64,000 nt of DNA from Roseovarius faecimaris (GCF_009762325.1 NZ_CP034348.1:936501-1000500), one strand, 5' to 3'. Positions 45,839 through 53,989 are shown, counted from the stretch's first letter. A program made the numbers and translations. The notes: generated by a model not told the origin, from the letters alone.

Positions 45839-46741
45839 GTGAGCGACTGGCTGATCTCCTTCGAAGGGACCGAGGCAGGCACCCATCTGGCGCTTGCGCT
45901 GGCGATTCTCGCGGCCGTCCTGCATGCGGTCTTTGGGGCGCTGCAAAAGGGGCGGCATGATCCCTGGCTGACGCGCGGGGCCATCGACGTCTGGCTCGTG
46001 GTGCTGGCCGCACCCTGCGCGCTTTTTCTGGTGCCCTTCCCCGAGCCGCATATGTGGCCCATCTTCGCCACCGCCGTGGGCATCCACGTCATCTATAAAT
46101 GCCTTCAGGCCCAGGCCTATACCAAGGGGGCCTATACGGTCGTCTACCCGGTGGTGCGCGGCACAGGGCCGCTCTTTGCCGTGATCGGGGCCTATCTGAT
46201 CTTCGACGAAAGCTTCACCGGGCTGCAATGGCTGGGCGTGGCGGTACTGCTGAGCGGGATTTTCGGCCTGGCCGCCTATAACCTCGTCTTTCTCACCTTC
46301 CAGCGTGACACGTTGCCCGCCGCGCTGGCGCTGGCGGTGGCCACCGGGCTTCTGGTCGCGCTTTACACGACCTTCGACGCCTATGGCATCCGCGCCACGG
46401 CCGATCCGTTCACCTTTCTGGCGTGGTTCTTCATGTTCGAAGGCATGACCATGCCCTGGATCGCTCTTGCACGCTGGCGGCGGATGGCCGACCCGCCGGC
46501 ACCCGGTCCGCTGTTCCGGCGGGGGTTTTTCGGGGCCGTGGTGGCGCTGATGTCCTTCGGCTCGATCATGCTCGCCACCCGGCTCGACAAGGTGGGAGAG
46601 GCGGCGGTTCTGCGTGAAACCTCCGTCGTCTTCGCCGCCATCATCGGCGTCGTCTTCCTGCGCGAAACCGTCGGGCCACGCCGCATCGCTCTGATGATCC
46701 TGATTGCACTCGGGGCCGTGATCGTTGAAATGGGGGGCTGA
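45839..46741 (+). CDS. EamA/DMT-type membrane transporter
   Basis: A 300-residue protein with ten hydrophobic segments arranged as two EamA repeats of five helices; family segments such as YTVVYPVVRGTGPLFAVIGA and AVLRETSVVFAAIIGVVFLR repeat in each half. These proteins export or import small metabolites; the substrate is unknown. GTG 45839 has GGGAGAGG seven bases upstream. It lies upstream of yciB. Confidence 0.88.
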   Translation: MSDWLISFEGTEAGTHLALALAILAAVLHAVFGALQKGRHDPWLTRGAIDVWLVVLAAPCALFLVPFPEPHMWPIFATAVGIHVIYKCLQAQAYTKGAYTVVYPVVRGTGPLFAVIGAYLIFDESFTGLQWLGVAVLLSGIFGLAAYNLVFLTFQRDTLPAALALAVATGLLVALYTTFDAYGIRATADPFTFLAWFFMFEGMTMPWIALARWRRMADPPAPGPLFRRGFFGAVVALMSFGSIMLATRLDKVGEAAVLRETSVVFAAIIGVVFLRETVGPRRIALMILIALGAVIVEMGG

Positions 46742-46769
46742 GGGGCCAAATATGAATGATCTGTAAACT

Positions 46770-46810
46770 TTGTACAAAACACCCCCTCGGATTGTACAAA
46801 ACGTACAAAA
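46770..46810 (+). promoter_or_regulatory. Three GTACAAAA boxes before yciB
   Basis: TTGTACAAAAC occurs at 46770-46780 and 46792-46802, 22 bp start to start, and a third GTACAAAA box lies at 46803-46810. Each longer copy contains TTGTACAA, a perfect 8-bp palindrome. They lie within 60 bases of the yciB ATG (46829), in the promoter position. I do not recognise the regulator. Confidence 0.55.
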
Positions 46811-46828
46811 TTTGAAGAAGGCTGCCCC

Positions 46829-47446
46829 ATGTCTGAAAAGAACCTCCCCGGCTGGTTGAAACCCGCGCTTGAGCTGGGTCCGATCCTGGGCTTTTTCGTG
46901 GCCTATCTAATACTCAAGGACCGGATCTTTACCATCGGCGGAACGGAGTATGAGGGGTTCATCATCGTCACCGCGCTGTTCGTGCCGGTGCTTCTGGCGG
47001 CGATGGGCGTGTTGTGGTGGCTCACCGGGCATCTGTCGAAAATGCAGATTGTCACGGTGGTGATGGTGGTGGTCTTTGGCGGGCTGACGGTGTGGTTCAA
47101 CGATGGCAGCTTCTTCAAGATGAAGCCGACGATTATCTACCTGATTTTCGGGGGTGTTCTGGGCTTCGGCCTTTTGCGCGGCACCTCCTATCTGCAGGCG
47201 CTGATGGACAGCATGCTGCCGCTGACAGATGAGGGCTGGATGATCCTGACGCGCCGTTTAACCATGTTTTTCATAGGCTTGGCGGTGCTCAACGAACTCA
47301 TCTGGCGCACCCAGACCGAAACGATGTGGGTCTATTTCAAGACCTTCGGCCTCACTGCGGCGATCTTCGTTTTCTTCATGACCCAGGGGCGGCTTTTCGA
47401 AGCGCACAGCACCGAAGACAAGGACGCCACCGACACATCCGACTGA
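46829..47446 (+). CDS. yciB: Inner membrane-spanning protein YciB/IspZ family
   Basis: A 205-residue protein with five hydrophobic helices. The family N-terminus is visible (KPALELGPILGFFVAYLILK), as is the central PTIIYLIFGGVLGFGLLRG and the helix with DEGWMILTRRLTMFFIGLAV. Members are needed for cell-envelope integrity and normal division in some bacteria. It follows an EamA gene, with a gap carrying three GTACAAAA boxes. Confidence 0.9.
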   Translation: MSEKNLPGWLKPALELGPILGFFVAYLILKDRIFTIGGTEYEGFIIVTALFVPVLLAAMGVLWWLTGHLSKMQIVTVVMVVVFGGLTVWFNDGSFFKMKPTIIYLIFGGVLGFGLLRGTSYLQALMDSMLPLTDEGWMILTRRLTMFFIGLAVLNELIWRTQTETMWVYFKTFGLTAAIFVFFMTQGRLFEAHSTEDKDATDTSD

Positions 47447-47534
47447 ACGCCGGTTTCGCGGAATTCCCTTAACAGCGCCCGGCTTTGGCCGCATTTGCCG
47501 CTTATGCAGGGCGCAGCAGTAAAAGGGTGTGACG

Positions 47535-48158
47535 ATGAAAAAGCCGACTTCCCGCGTTCTGGACATGTGCATGTCCATTCCGCCGATCAAACCGCAGAAC
47601 CTGCTGCCGGTCCTGATCATGCTGGGGCTCTGGATTCTCCTGCGCAGCCAGGGCGCAGGCGAGGATGCCGCCTTTGTCGTCTCCGTCGTCTCGGCCCAGG
47701 CCTATCTCGTCTGGCGCAACCTGCCGCTTGCCAAGGCCAATCTCGACACCGTCGGCAGCCCGCCCCGGACCTTGCTCTACGGGATCGTCGGGGTCACCTT
47801 CGCGATTGCGCTCCTGCAGCTTGGGCTTGGTAGTCCCTTGTTTACACAACGGGTTTTGACCGTACTCTGCGTGTTCTTCCTGGTGGTGATGGTGCTGGGC
47901 ATCCTGCGCGAACGCGATGTGATGCAACGGATCGAAACCGCCATGCCCAAGGAGGGCGGGTATTCGGCCCCGGTCAGCCTGCTGCGCATCAACGCGGTAA
48001 TGGCGGCACTTATCATCGCCATGAACGAATGGCTGATCTTCTTCGAAAGCCCGCCGGTGTGGATCACCGTGATGCCGCTTTTCATGCTGGTGCTGCATGG
48101 GGTCTACTGGTTCATGGTCCTTGCCGCGCTCCCCGAAAACGGGAACGAACCGGCCTGA
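47535..48158 (+). CDS. Membrane protein of unknown function
   Basis: A 207-residue protein with five to six hydrophobic segments. ATG 47535 is chosen (AAAGGG upstream); a GTG two codons earlier is also possible. The soluble centre (RERDVMQRIETAMPKEGGYS) between helices 4 and 5 is conserved-looking, but I recognise no family. It sits upstream of the metZ riboswitch, on the same strand, with no terminator between it and the metZ promoter. Confidence 0.75.
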   Translation: MKKPTSRVLDMCMSIPPIKPQNLLPVLIMLGLWILLRSQGAGEDAAFVVSVVSAQAYLVWRNLPLAKANLDTVGSPPRTLLYGIVGVTFAIALLQLGLGSPLFTQRVLTVLCVFFLVVMVLGILRERDVMQRIETAMPKEGGYSAPVSLLRINAVMAALIIAMNEWLIFFESPPVWITVMPLFMLVLHGVYWFMVLAALPENGNEPA

Positions 48159-48183
48159 GCGCCAAAATTCCCCCAGAGCGGTG

Positions 48184-48212
48184 TTGACCTGCATCCTTGC
48201 GGGGGGTAATCA
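48184..48212 (+). promoter_or_regulatory. Promoter of metZ
   Basis: TTGACC (48184-48189) and TAATCA (48207-48212) are separated by exactly 17 bases. The predicted start, near 48219, lies just before the SAM-II aptamer (48222), as expected for a riboswitch with a minimal leader. Confidence 0.75.
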
Positions 48213-48221
48213 CTGAACCAC

Positions 48222-48273
48222 AGTGGCGATTTGTTACCGGATTGCGGGCCACTTTAAAGATGCTGCTAAAAGG
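48222..48273 (+). ncRNA. SAM-II riboswitch aptamer
   Basis: The sequence carries the conserved parts of the SAM-II pseudoknot: the P1 arms GTGGC and GCCAC, the GATTTG-like loop, CCGGATTGCGG, and the 3' TGCTAAAAGG segment that pairs back. SAM-II aptamers bind S-adenosylmethionine and repress methionine genes in alphaproteobacteria. It is followed directly by a terminator hairpin and then metZ. Confidence 0.93.
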
Positions 48274-48285
48274 TCAGGATGAAAG

Positions 48286-48317
48286 AGCCCTTTCGCTTGA
48301 CCGCGACGGGGCTTTTT
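48286..48317 (+). terminator. Expression platform terminator of the metZ leader
   Basis: AGCCC pairs with GGGCT and inner TCGC with GCGA, followed by TTTTT. It starts 13 bases after the aptamer and ends 31 bases before the metZ ATG, so it is probably the switchable terminator. A separate G+C hairpin (48322-48336) then precedes the GGGAGG ribosome site. Confidence 0.85.
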
Positions 48318-48348
48318 CATTGGGGGCGCGGCCCCCGGGAGGACGGAT

Positions 48349-49530
48349 ATGTCACAGGATTGGAACACACGCACGCGGCTGGTGCATGAAGGCACGCGCC
48401 GCAGCCAGTATAACGAGGTGTGCGAGGCGATCTTTCTCACTCAGGGCTTTGTTTATGAGAGCGCCGAGGCCGCCGAGGCACGGTTCATCGAAAGCGGACC
48501 GGACGAGTTCATTTATGCACGCTATGGTAACCCGACCGTGGCCATGTTCGAACGGCGGATCGCCGCCCTGGAAGGGGCCGAAGATGCCTTTGCCACCGCC
48601 TCGGGCATGGCGGCGGTGAACGGCGCTCTGCTCTCCATGCTCAAGGCGGGCGATCACGTGGTCGCGGCGCGCGCGCTGTTCGGATCATGCCTCTACATTC
48701 TTGAGGAGATTCTGCCGCGCTACGGGGTCGAAGTCACCTTTGTCGACGGCACCGACCTGGATCAATGGGCGGCGGCGCTGCGCCCGGACACAACACTTGT
48801 TTTTTTCGAAACCATCGCCAACCCGACGCTGGAAGTCATTGATGTCAATGCCGTTTCGGCGCTTGCGCGCGGGGTCGGGGCGAAGGTGGTGGTGGATAAT
48901 GTCTTTGCCACGCCGGTGTTTTCCCGTGCCGTCGAGCAGGGCGTCGATGTGGTGATCTATTCGGCCACCAAGCATATCGACGGGCAGGGGCGTGCGCTGG
49001 GCGGTGTGATCCTGGGCAGCCGGGACTATATCCGCAAAACCGTTGAGCCCTTCATGAAGCACACCGGCGGCTCGATGTCGCCTTTCACGGCCTGGGTGAT
49101 GCTCAAGGGGTTGGAGACGATCGATTTGCGCGTGCGGGCGCAGGCCGCCTCCGCGCTGGCCATCGCCGAGGCGTTGCAGGATGAGGCGGCGCTGGCCCGC
49201 GTGGTCTATCCCGGTCACGAGAGCCATCCGCAGCACGCGCTGGTCAAGCGGCAGATGGGGCAGGGCGGCACGGTGGTGGCGCTGGAACTGGCAGGCGGGA
49301 AAGAGGCGGCGTTCCGTTTTCTCAACGCGTTGGAAATCATACTGATTTCCAACAATCTGGGCGATGCCAAGTCGATCATCACGCATCCCGCAACCACGAC
49401 CCATCAGCGCCTGACCGATGCGCAGCGCGATGTTTTGGGGATCTCCCCGGGTCTGCTTCGGCTGAGCGTTGGGATCGAGGACACGTCCGATCTGATCAAG
49501 GATCTGAAACAGGCGCTGGCGGCGGTTTAA
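48349..49530 (+). CDS. metZ: O-succinylhomoserine (or O-acetylhomoserine) sulfhydrylase
   Basis: A 393-residue PLP enzyme of the Cys/Met metabolism family that makes homocysteine directly from an activated homoserine and sulfide. PLP is held by Lys in YSATKHIDGQGR; ARYGNPTVAMFERRIAALEG is the conserved substrate region. The start ATG has GGGAGG. It has a SAM-II riboswitch and its own promoter, so it is turned off by SAM. The ester used (succinyl or acetyl) is not clear from the sequence; MetZ naming follows the riboswitch context. Confidence 0.92.
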   Translation: MSQDWNTRTRLVHEGTRRSQYNEVCEAIFLTQGFVYESAEAAEARFIESGPDEFIYARYGNPTVAMFERRIAALEGAEDAFATASGMAAVNGALLSMLKAGDHVVAARALFGSCLYILEEILPRYGVEVTFVDGTDLDQWAAALRPDTTLVFFETIANPTLEVIDVNAVSALARGVGAKVVVDNVFATPVFSRAVEQGVDVVIYSATKHIDGQGRALGGVILGSRDYIRKTVEPFMKHTGGSMSPFTAWVMLKGLETIDLRVRAQAASALAIAEALQDEAALARVVYPGHESHPQHALVKRQMGQGGTVVALELAGGKEAAFRFLNALEIILISNNLGDAKSIITHPATTTHQRLTDAQRDVLGISPGLLRLSVGIEDTSDLIKDLKQALAAV

Positions 49531-49537
49531 GGAGGCG

Positions 49538-49605
49538 TCATTTTCCGCACGGAAAATGAACCAGAAAATGCGCATTTTCTGGTCCGGAATTTGCGCAAAT
49601 TCCGG
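49538..49605. repeat. Three consecutive palindromes after metZ
   Basis: Three hairpins follow each other directly: arms TCATTTTCC with GGAAAATGA around GCAC (49538-49559); ACCAGAAAATGC with its exact complement, 24 bp without a loop (49560-49583); and CCGGAATTTGC with its exact complement, 22 bp without a loop (49584-49605). The two perfect ones share the centre TGCGCA. Between convergent metZ and the M24 gene they leave only a few bases of ordinary spacer. Confidence 0.9.
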
Positions 49606-49609
49606 GGTC

Positions 49610-50854
49610 TCACATCTCCCAGGGGAAACTGTCCAGCCGCTCACAGCCCTCGTCTGTGATCAGAACCTGCGTTTCCAGCTTGATGCTCTCGCTGCCCTCT
49701 TCGGCGATCAGGCTTTCGACGCAGAGCACCATCCCTGCCTCGATCTGCCCGCCATGGGAGTGCTCGAAATCCGGGTGCAGCAGGACCACTGGCCATTCAT
49801 CCGCCATGCCGACCCCGTGCAGGGCCAGTGAATAGCGATAGTCCACATGCTGCGGCGGGATGCGCCAGCTTTTGGCGTTGAACTCGGCAAAGCTGAGCCC
49901 GGGGCGCAGCAGGGCCATGTTATGTTCGATCTGGGCGCGCGCGGTCTCATAGAGCCGCGTTTGCGTTTCGGTCATTGGCGCACCGCCACAGGTCCAGCTG
50001 CGCGACAGATCGGCGCAATAGCCATAGGGGCCGATCATGTCGGTATCAAACGAGATCATCTCGCCCAGCTGGCAGACGCGGTCCGAACATTCGCGATACC
50101 ACGGGTTCGTGTTCGGCCCGCAGGTCAGCAGTTTGGTTTCCAGCCACTCACCGCCCGAGCGGGCGTTTTCGAAATGCAGATGCGCCCAGAGCTCGCGCTC
50201 GGTCACGCCGGGCTGGGAATGCTGGTAGATGCGCGCCATCCCGGCCTCGCACACGCGGATGGTCCAGCGCATCAGGGCAATCTCATCCTCGGATTTGATC
50301 GCCCGGGCCAGCTCGGCCACCTTGCCGCCATCGACCACCTGCACCCCGCGCTCGGCCAGTGCAAACGCCCCCGCAGGCTCCATCCGGTCCACGGCAAGGC
50401 GCATATTGCCGCCGCCATGGGTGCGCAGCTCGGCGGCGATCTCGTCGGCCCAGCGGGCAAGATCCTCTTCGGCCTTCTCGCCGCGGTTCATGAACATCCA
50501 GCCGATGGAGCTGCGCCGCTCGTCAATCCCCGGCAATCCGTCATTCAGATGCTCGCACCCCTTGAACTCGAACATGATGCCGGGGCCGCCGCTCAGGATC
50601 AGCGCGTAACGTAACGGGTTGTGCGCGGTCCAGATGCTCATGTTCACGCTGTCAAACGCGTAGCGGATATTGACCGGGTCATAGAGCAGGAGCCCCGCCA
50701 CGTCTTGTCGCGCCATTTCCTCGCGCAGGCGGCGCAGGCGATATGCGCGGGCACGATCCAGCACGTCGGGGGGGAGCGGGGATTTCAGCGGTTTGTCCGC
50801 CCCTTCGGCGTTCAGATAGGTGAGCTTGCGGTCGTCCTGAAAGACCGTTGTCAT
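49610..50854 (-). CDS. DddP-like M24 family metalloprotein
   Basis: A 414-residue protein of the M24 fold, closest by motif to DMSP lyase DddP. Metal ligands match DddP spacing: Asp270, Asp272 and Asp282 (ISFDTDMIGPYGYCADLSR), His346, Glu380 and Glu394. Asp352 lies six residues after His346 (HGVGMADEW), as does DddP's catalytic Asp. DPVNIRYAFDSVNMSIWTAH and HGGGNMRLAVD also recall DddP. It lacks the longer N-terminus of DddP, so it may be a sister enzyme with a different substrate. Its start overlaps the preceding oxygenase stop by four bases (ATGA). Confidence 0.8.
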   Translation of the reverse strand: MTTVFQDDRKLTYLNAEGADKPLKSPLPPDVLDRARAYRLRRLREEMARQDVAGLLLYDPVNIRYAFDSVNMSIWTAHNPLRYALILSGGPGIMFEFKGCEHLNDGLPGIDERRSSIGWMFMNRGEKAEEDLARWADEIAAELRTHGGGNMRLAVDRMEPAGAFALAERGVQVVDGGKVAELARAIKSEDEIALMRWTIRVCEAGMARIYQHSQPGVTERELWAHLHFENARSGGEWLETKLLTCGPNTNPWYRECSDRVCQLGEMISFDTDMIGPYGYCADLSRSWTCGGAPMTETQTRLYETARAQIEHNMALLRPGLSFAEFNAKSWRIPPQHVDYRYSLALHGVGMADEWPVVLLHPDFEHSHGGQIEAGMVLCVESLIAEEGSESIKLETQVLITDEGCERLDSFPWEM

Positions 50855-51639
50855 GAGGCGCGCCCGTAAAACCCGATGCGCTCGGCCTCCGAAAACTGCA
50901 CGCCGGGCCGATCATAGTATGAAAAGACGGCGATCACGCGGTCCCTTTTTCCCTGTACCTTGGTGACGCGATGCGGCGTGTTTTTGCCTTTGAAGACATT
51001 GAGCGTGCCGGGGCTGAGTGTCAGTATCCGCGCCTCCGGGTCCTCTCCGCGCAAAAGCCGTGCGACGCCGTCATAGTTCGGATCCTCCTCACTGCGCAGA
51101 TCGGTGCGGTATTCGAAGGCACCGCCCGCCTCGGGCGCCTGCAAGAGCAGCGTCGTGGTAAACTCCGAGCGGTCGAAATGCCAGTTCAGAGTCTGCCCCT
51201 CGTGATAGGACATGACGTTGATCCGTGCCAAGGGGTCGGACATGGTGTGCAGGGCAGACCGGCCCATGGTGGCCGCGAGAAAACGGGTGAACTCGGGCCA
51301 CTCATAGAGACGTGTGAGGGCCGACGCGCCGATCTGATCGGCGCAAAGCGTCTGGTTCGACGTGTGGGTGCGCCTCAGCGCCGGGTGGTCGTCCGGCAGC
51401 CCGTCGATATGATCGAGGAAATAGATATTGTGTTCGCGTTCATGGCGAAAGCTTTCGGTCGCGAATTTGGACGAAAGCCGCGCCACCTCTTGCGCAGCCA
51501 CATCCGCGCGCATCAGCCCGTGCAGGTTGAACATGCCCTCCCGGGCCAGATCGGCCTGGCATTGGTTGACCAGATCGCTCCAGCCCACACTGTCCGGCCG
51601 GTCCAGCGGATAACGCTCCAGATCAAGAATGTCGCGCAT
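50851..51639 (-). CDS. 2OG-Fe(II) oxygenase, HalD/ArpA-like hydroxylase
   Basis: A 262-residue iron oxygenase. Ligands are His154 and Asp156 (NWHFDRSEF) and His223 (TPHRVTKV), with the likely 2-oxoglutarate Arg in KRDRVIAVF. The carboxylate at Asp156 argues for hydroxylation; the related BesD/HalD halogenases have Gly at this place. ATG 51639 is used; a GTG four codons upstream is an alternative. It is translationally coupled to the DddP-like gene (ATGA overlap) and faces a LysR gene. The substrate is probably a free amino acid-like compound, by family only. Confidence 0.8.
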   Translation of the reverse strand: MRDILDLERYPLDRPDSVGWSDLVNQCQADLAREGMFNLHGLMRADVAAQEVARLSSKFATESFRHEREHNIYFLDHIDGLPDDHPALRRTHTSNQTLCADQIGASALTRLYEWPEFTRFLAATMGRSALHTMSDPLARINVMSYHEGQTLNWHFDRSEFTTTLLLQAPEAGGAFEYRTDLRSEEDPNYDGVARLLRGEDPEARILTLSPGTLNVFKGKNTPHRVTKVQGKRDRVIAVFSYYDRPGVQFSEAERIGFYGRAS

Positions 51640-51684
51640 GATGTGTCTCACTCAATGCCGTGGTGTCGCGACCGAGATTGTCAG

Positions 51685-51734
51685 GTTTTTCTTGTCGCGC
51701 CAGAGGAAAAACGCTTATGCAGCGAAAGAAAAAC
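51685..51734. promoter_or_regulatory. Repeated GAAAAAC sites between 2OG oxygenase and LysR genes
   Basis: GTTTTTC (51685-51691) and GAAAAAC (51706-51712) form an inverted repeat with a 14-base spacer, and a further GAAAAAC lies at 51728-51734, 22 bp from the second. The set fills the 111-base divergent gap and is a plausible LysR binding region; sequence alone does not prove it. Confidence 0.4.
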
Positions 51735-51750
51735 TTGGGGAACGACCAAT

Positions 51751-52602
51751 TTGCGCCTGCCACCTCTGAATGCTTTGCGTGCATTTGAATGCGCTGCGCG
51801 CACCGGGTCATTTACCCTTGCGGCCAAAGAGCTTGGGGTGAGCTCGGCAGCGGTCAGCCAGCATGTGCGCAATCTGGAGGCCTATCTCGACCGAAAGTTG
51901 TTTTTGCGCAATAACAACCAATTGCAGCTGACCGATGCGGGCCGTGATCTCTACATGAACGCCGCCGCGTCATTGCGGGATATCTCTCAGTTTACCGAGC
52001 GCTTGCTCGCTCCGCGCGGGCCAGCGGCACTGGTGATCTCGTGTGACGCGTCACTGGCTGACCGCTGGTTGCCGCCGCTGCTTGCCAAATATCATGCCGC
52101 TCCCGTTGAGCTGAGGATCGAAGACCGTCCGGAAGAGATGGAAAGCCAGAATATTGATATTCGCCTTGGCTATGGGGTGGATGGCTATGCGGGGTACTGG
52201 ACGAAAGAGCTGTTTCACGATCGTCTTGTGCCGTTGGCGGCTCCCGCGCTCGCCACGCGCTGGCAAAGCGGAGAGGCTGGCCTGCGTCTGATCCAGATGG
52301 ATTGGGGCCCCAGCTTTTCGCAGGTTCCGGGCTGGTCCGACTGGATGGGCGGGGCTGTCGACAATCACGCGATCCTGCGCGCCTCGACCGGGGCACAGGT
52401 TTTGCGGCTCGCGGAAGCCGGGGCCGGGGTGGCCCTTGGACAACTCACTTTGGCAAGGGAGGCGCTGTCAGAGGGGCGCCTTCTCCGTCTTTCGGAGAAC
52501 AGCCTGCCGCTGCCTGCACCGTATTTTGCGATTGTCGCCCATGCACGGCTGCGTGCCTCGCGTATTCAGGCCTTCCTTGCGATGTTAACTGAGCAAGACT
52601 GA
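51751..52602 (+). CDS. LysR family transcriptional regulator, GcvA-like (2)
   Basis: A 283-residue LysR regulator with the DNA-binding opening LRLPPLNALRAFECAARTGS and helix SSAAVSQHVRNLEAYL. The rest is the two-lobed effector domain. The start is TTG 51751, after GGGGA at about nine bases; no ATG or GTG lies nearby in frame, and a far longer frame reading back across the 2OG oxygenase gene is only a shadow. It is divergent from the 2OG oxygenase and DddP-like genes and probably controls them. Confidence 0.85.
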   Translation: MRLPPLNALRAFECAARTGSFTLAAKELGVSSAAVSQHVRNLEAYLDRKLFLRNNNQLQLTDAGRDLYMNAAASLRDISQFTERLLAPRGPAALVISCDASLADRWLPPLLAKYHAAPVELRIEDRPEEMESQNIDIRLGYGVDGYAGYWTKELFHDRLVPLAAPALATRWQSGEAGLRLIQMDWGPSFSQVPGWSDWMGGAVDNHAILRASTGAQVLRLAEAGAGVALGQLTLAREALSEGRLLRLSENSLPLPAPYFAIVAHARLRASRIQAFLAMLTEQD

Positions 52603-52660
52603 TCCGTCCGGTCGCTTTTCGCGTATATCTTAGCGTGATTGGCAATTATGGCCCTGTGTT

Positions 52661-52675
52661 CCTATCTATGATAGG
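52661..52675. promoter_or_regulatory. Palindrome before folE2
   Basis: CCTATC-TAT-GATAGG is a 15-bp palindrome 27 bases before the folE2 ATG (52703), in operator position. I do not recognise the regulator. FolE2 genes are often under zinc control elsewhere, but this site does not match the Zur boxes I know. Confidence 0.4.
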
Positions 52676-52702
52676 TGCTGGCCCAACATGGTGGATTGGT
52701 CA

Positions 52703-53803
52703 ATGAATATACATACGCCCGATATTGCGCAGCTCCCGGATCGGGAGGACGCCGAAGAGGCGCTCAACGTGCTGCGCCAATGGGCCAAATCCGCAACACC
52801 CGAAGAGGTGGCCGATCTTGACCCGTCGGTCACGCGGCTGATCCCCGGATTTGAAGTGTCCAACTATCCGGCTCTGGCGCGCGCCTACCCGGAGGATTTC
52901 AAGGTGGATGACACCTACAAAGCCTCCATGCCCGACCTGCAGAATGGTCCCAGCTCGCTGATCCGTGGCGCCAAGCAGGATTTGCAGCATGTCGGTATTT
53001 CCAATTTCCGCCTGCCGATCAGCTATCACACCCGTGACAATGGCGATCTGACGCTGGAGACCTCGGTGACCGGTACGGTCAGCCTGGAGGCCGGCAAGAA
53101 GGGTATCAACATGTCGCGCATCATGCGCAGCTTCTACAAACATGCCGAGAAGACCTTCAGCTTCGAGGTGATTGAGGCCGCACTTGACGATTACATCACC
53201 GATCTCGACAGCTTTGACGCTCGTATCCAGATGCGGCTGTCCTACCCGGCCAAGGTGAAATCCCTGCGTTCGGGGCTGGAAGGGTATCAGTATTACGATA
53301 TTGCCCTTGAGCTTGTCGAAAAGGACGGGGTGCGCCGCAAGTTCATGCATCTCGACTATGTCTATTCGTCGACCTGCCCGTGTTCTCTGGAACTCAGCGA
53401 ACATGCCCGCCAGTCGCGCGGGCAGCTTGCCACGCCGCATTCGCAGCGCTCGGTTGCGCGGATTTCGGTCGAAGTGCTGTGCGGCGATTGCCTGTGGTTC
53501 GAAGACCTGATCGACATGGCGCGCGACGCCGTGCCGACCGAAACCCAGGTGATGGTCAAACGCGAGGACGAGCAGGCCTTTGCCGAACTGAACGCCGCCA
53601 ATCCGATCTTTGTCGAAGACGCCGCGCGGCTTTTCTGCGAGCAGCTTTTGCGGGACGAGCGGATCGGCGATTTCCGCGTGGTGGCCAGCCATCAGGAGAG
53701 CCTGCACAGCCATGACGCGGTCAGCATCCTGACCCATGGGGATCTGTTCACGGCGGATAGCCTCGACCCCAAGCTTTTCAGCACGTTGTTTCACGTCGGG
53801 TGA
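52703..53803 (+). CDS. folE2: GTP cyclohydrolase FolE2 (type IB)
   Basis: Converts GTP to dihydroneopterin triphosphate, first step of folate synthesis, using an enzyme form less dependent on zinc than FolE. The 366-residue chain has the FolE2 landmarks QHVGISNFRLPISYHTRDNG, the active-site Cys region YSSTCPCSLELSEHARQ, and the end SHQESLHSHDAVS. ATG 52703 (MNIHTPDIAQLPDRE) matches other FolE2 starts; an in-frame ATG at 52688 would add five residues. It stands alone with its own palindromic upstream site. Confidence 0.93.
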   Translation: MNIHTPDIAQLPDREDAEEALNVLRQWAKSATPEEVADLDPSVTRLIPGFEVSNYPALARAYPEDFKVDDTYKASMPDLQNGPSSLIRGAKQDLQHVGISNFRLPISYHTRDNGDLTLETSVTGTVSLEAGKKGINMSRIMRSFYKHAEKTFSFEVIEAALDDYITDLDSFDARIQMRLSYPAKVKSLRSGLEGYQYYDIALELVEKDGVRRKFMHLDYVYSSTCPCSLELSEHARQSRGQLATPHSQRSVARISVEVLCGDCLWFEDLIDMARDAVPTETQVMVKREDEQAFAELNAANPIFVEDAARLFCEQLLRDERIGDFRVVASHQESLHSHDAVSILTHGDLFTADSLDPKLFSTLFHVG

Positions 53804-53989
53804 TGACATCCTGAGCGGCAAACCCCGGCGCATTTCGGGAAACATCGGACGGGCAGATTTTGCCGAAATTTCAGGGAAGGCTCAGATAGTGCGGGCTTTC
53901 GCGCCTGACAGCGCCTGAAACAAAACTCGAAATGCCTCAAAAAGCGGCATGTCCCTGCCGATTTGCCGCATCAGACCCATGCTCTTGTC

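Noticed and set aside
50971..51750. Long plus-strand extension before the second LysR gene
   Set aside because: It runs through the 2OG oxygenase gene on the other strand; LysR proteins start at the helix-turn-helix, which begins at 51751.
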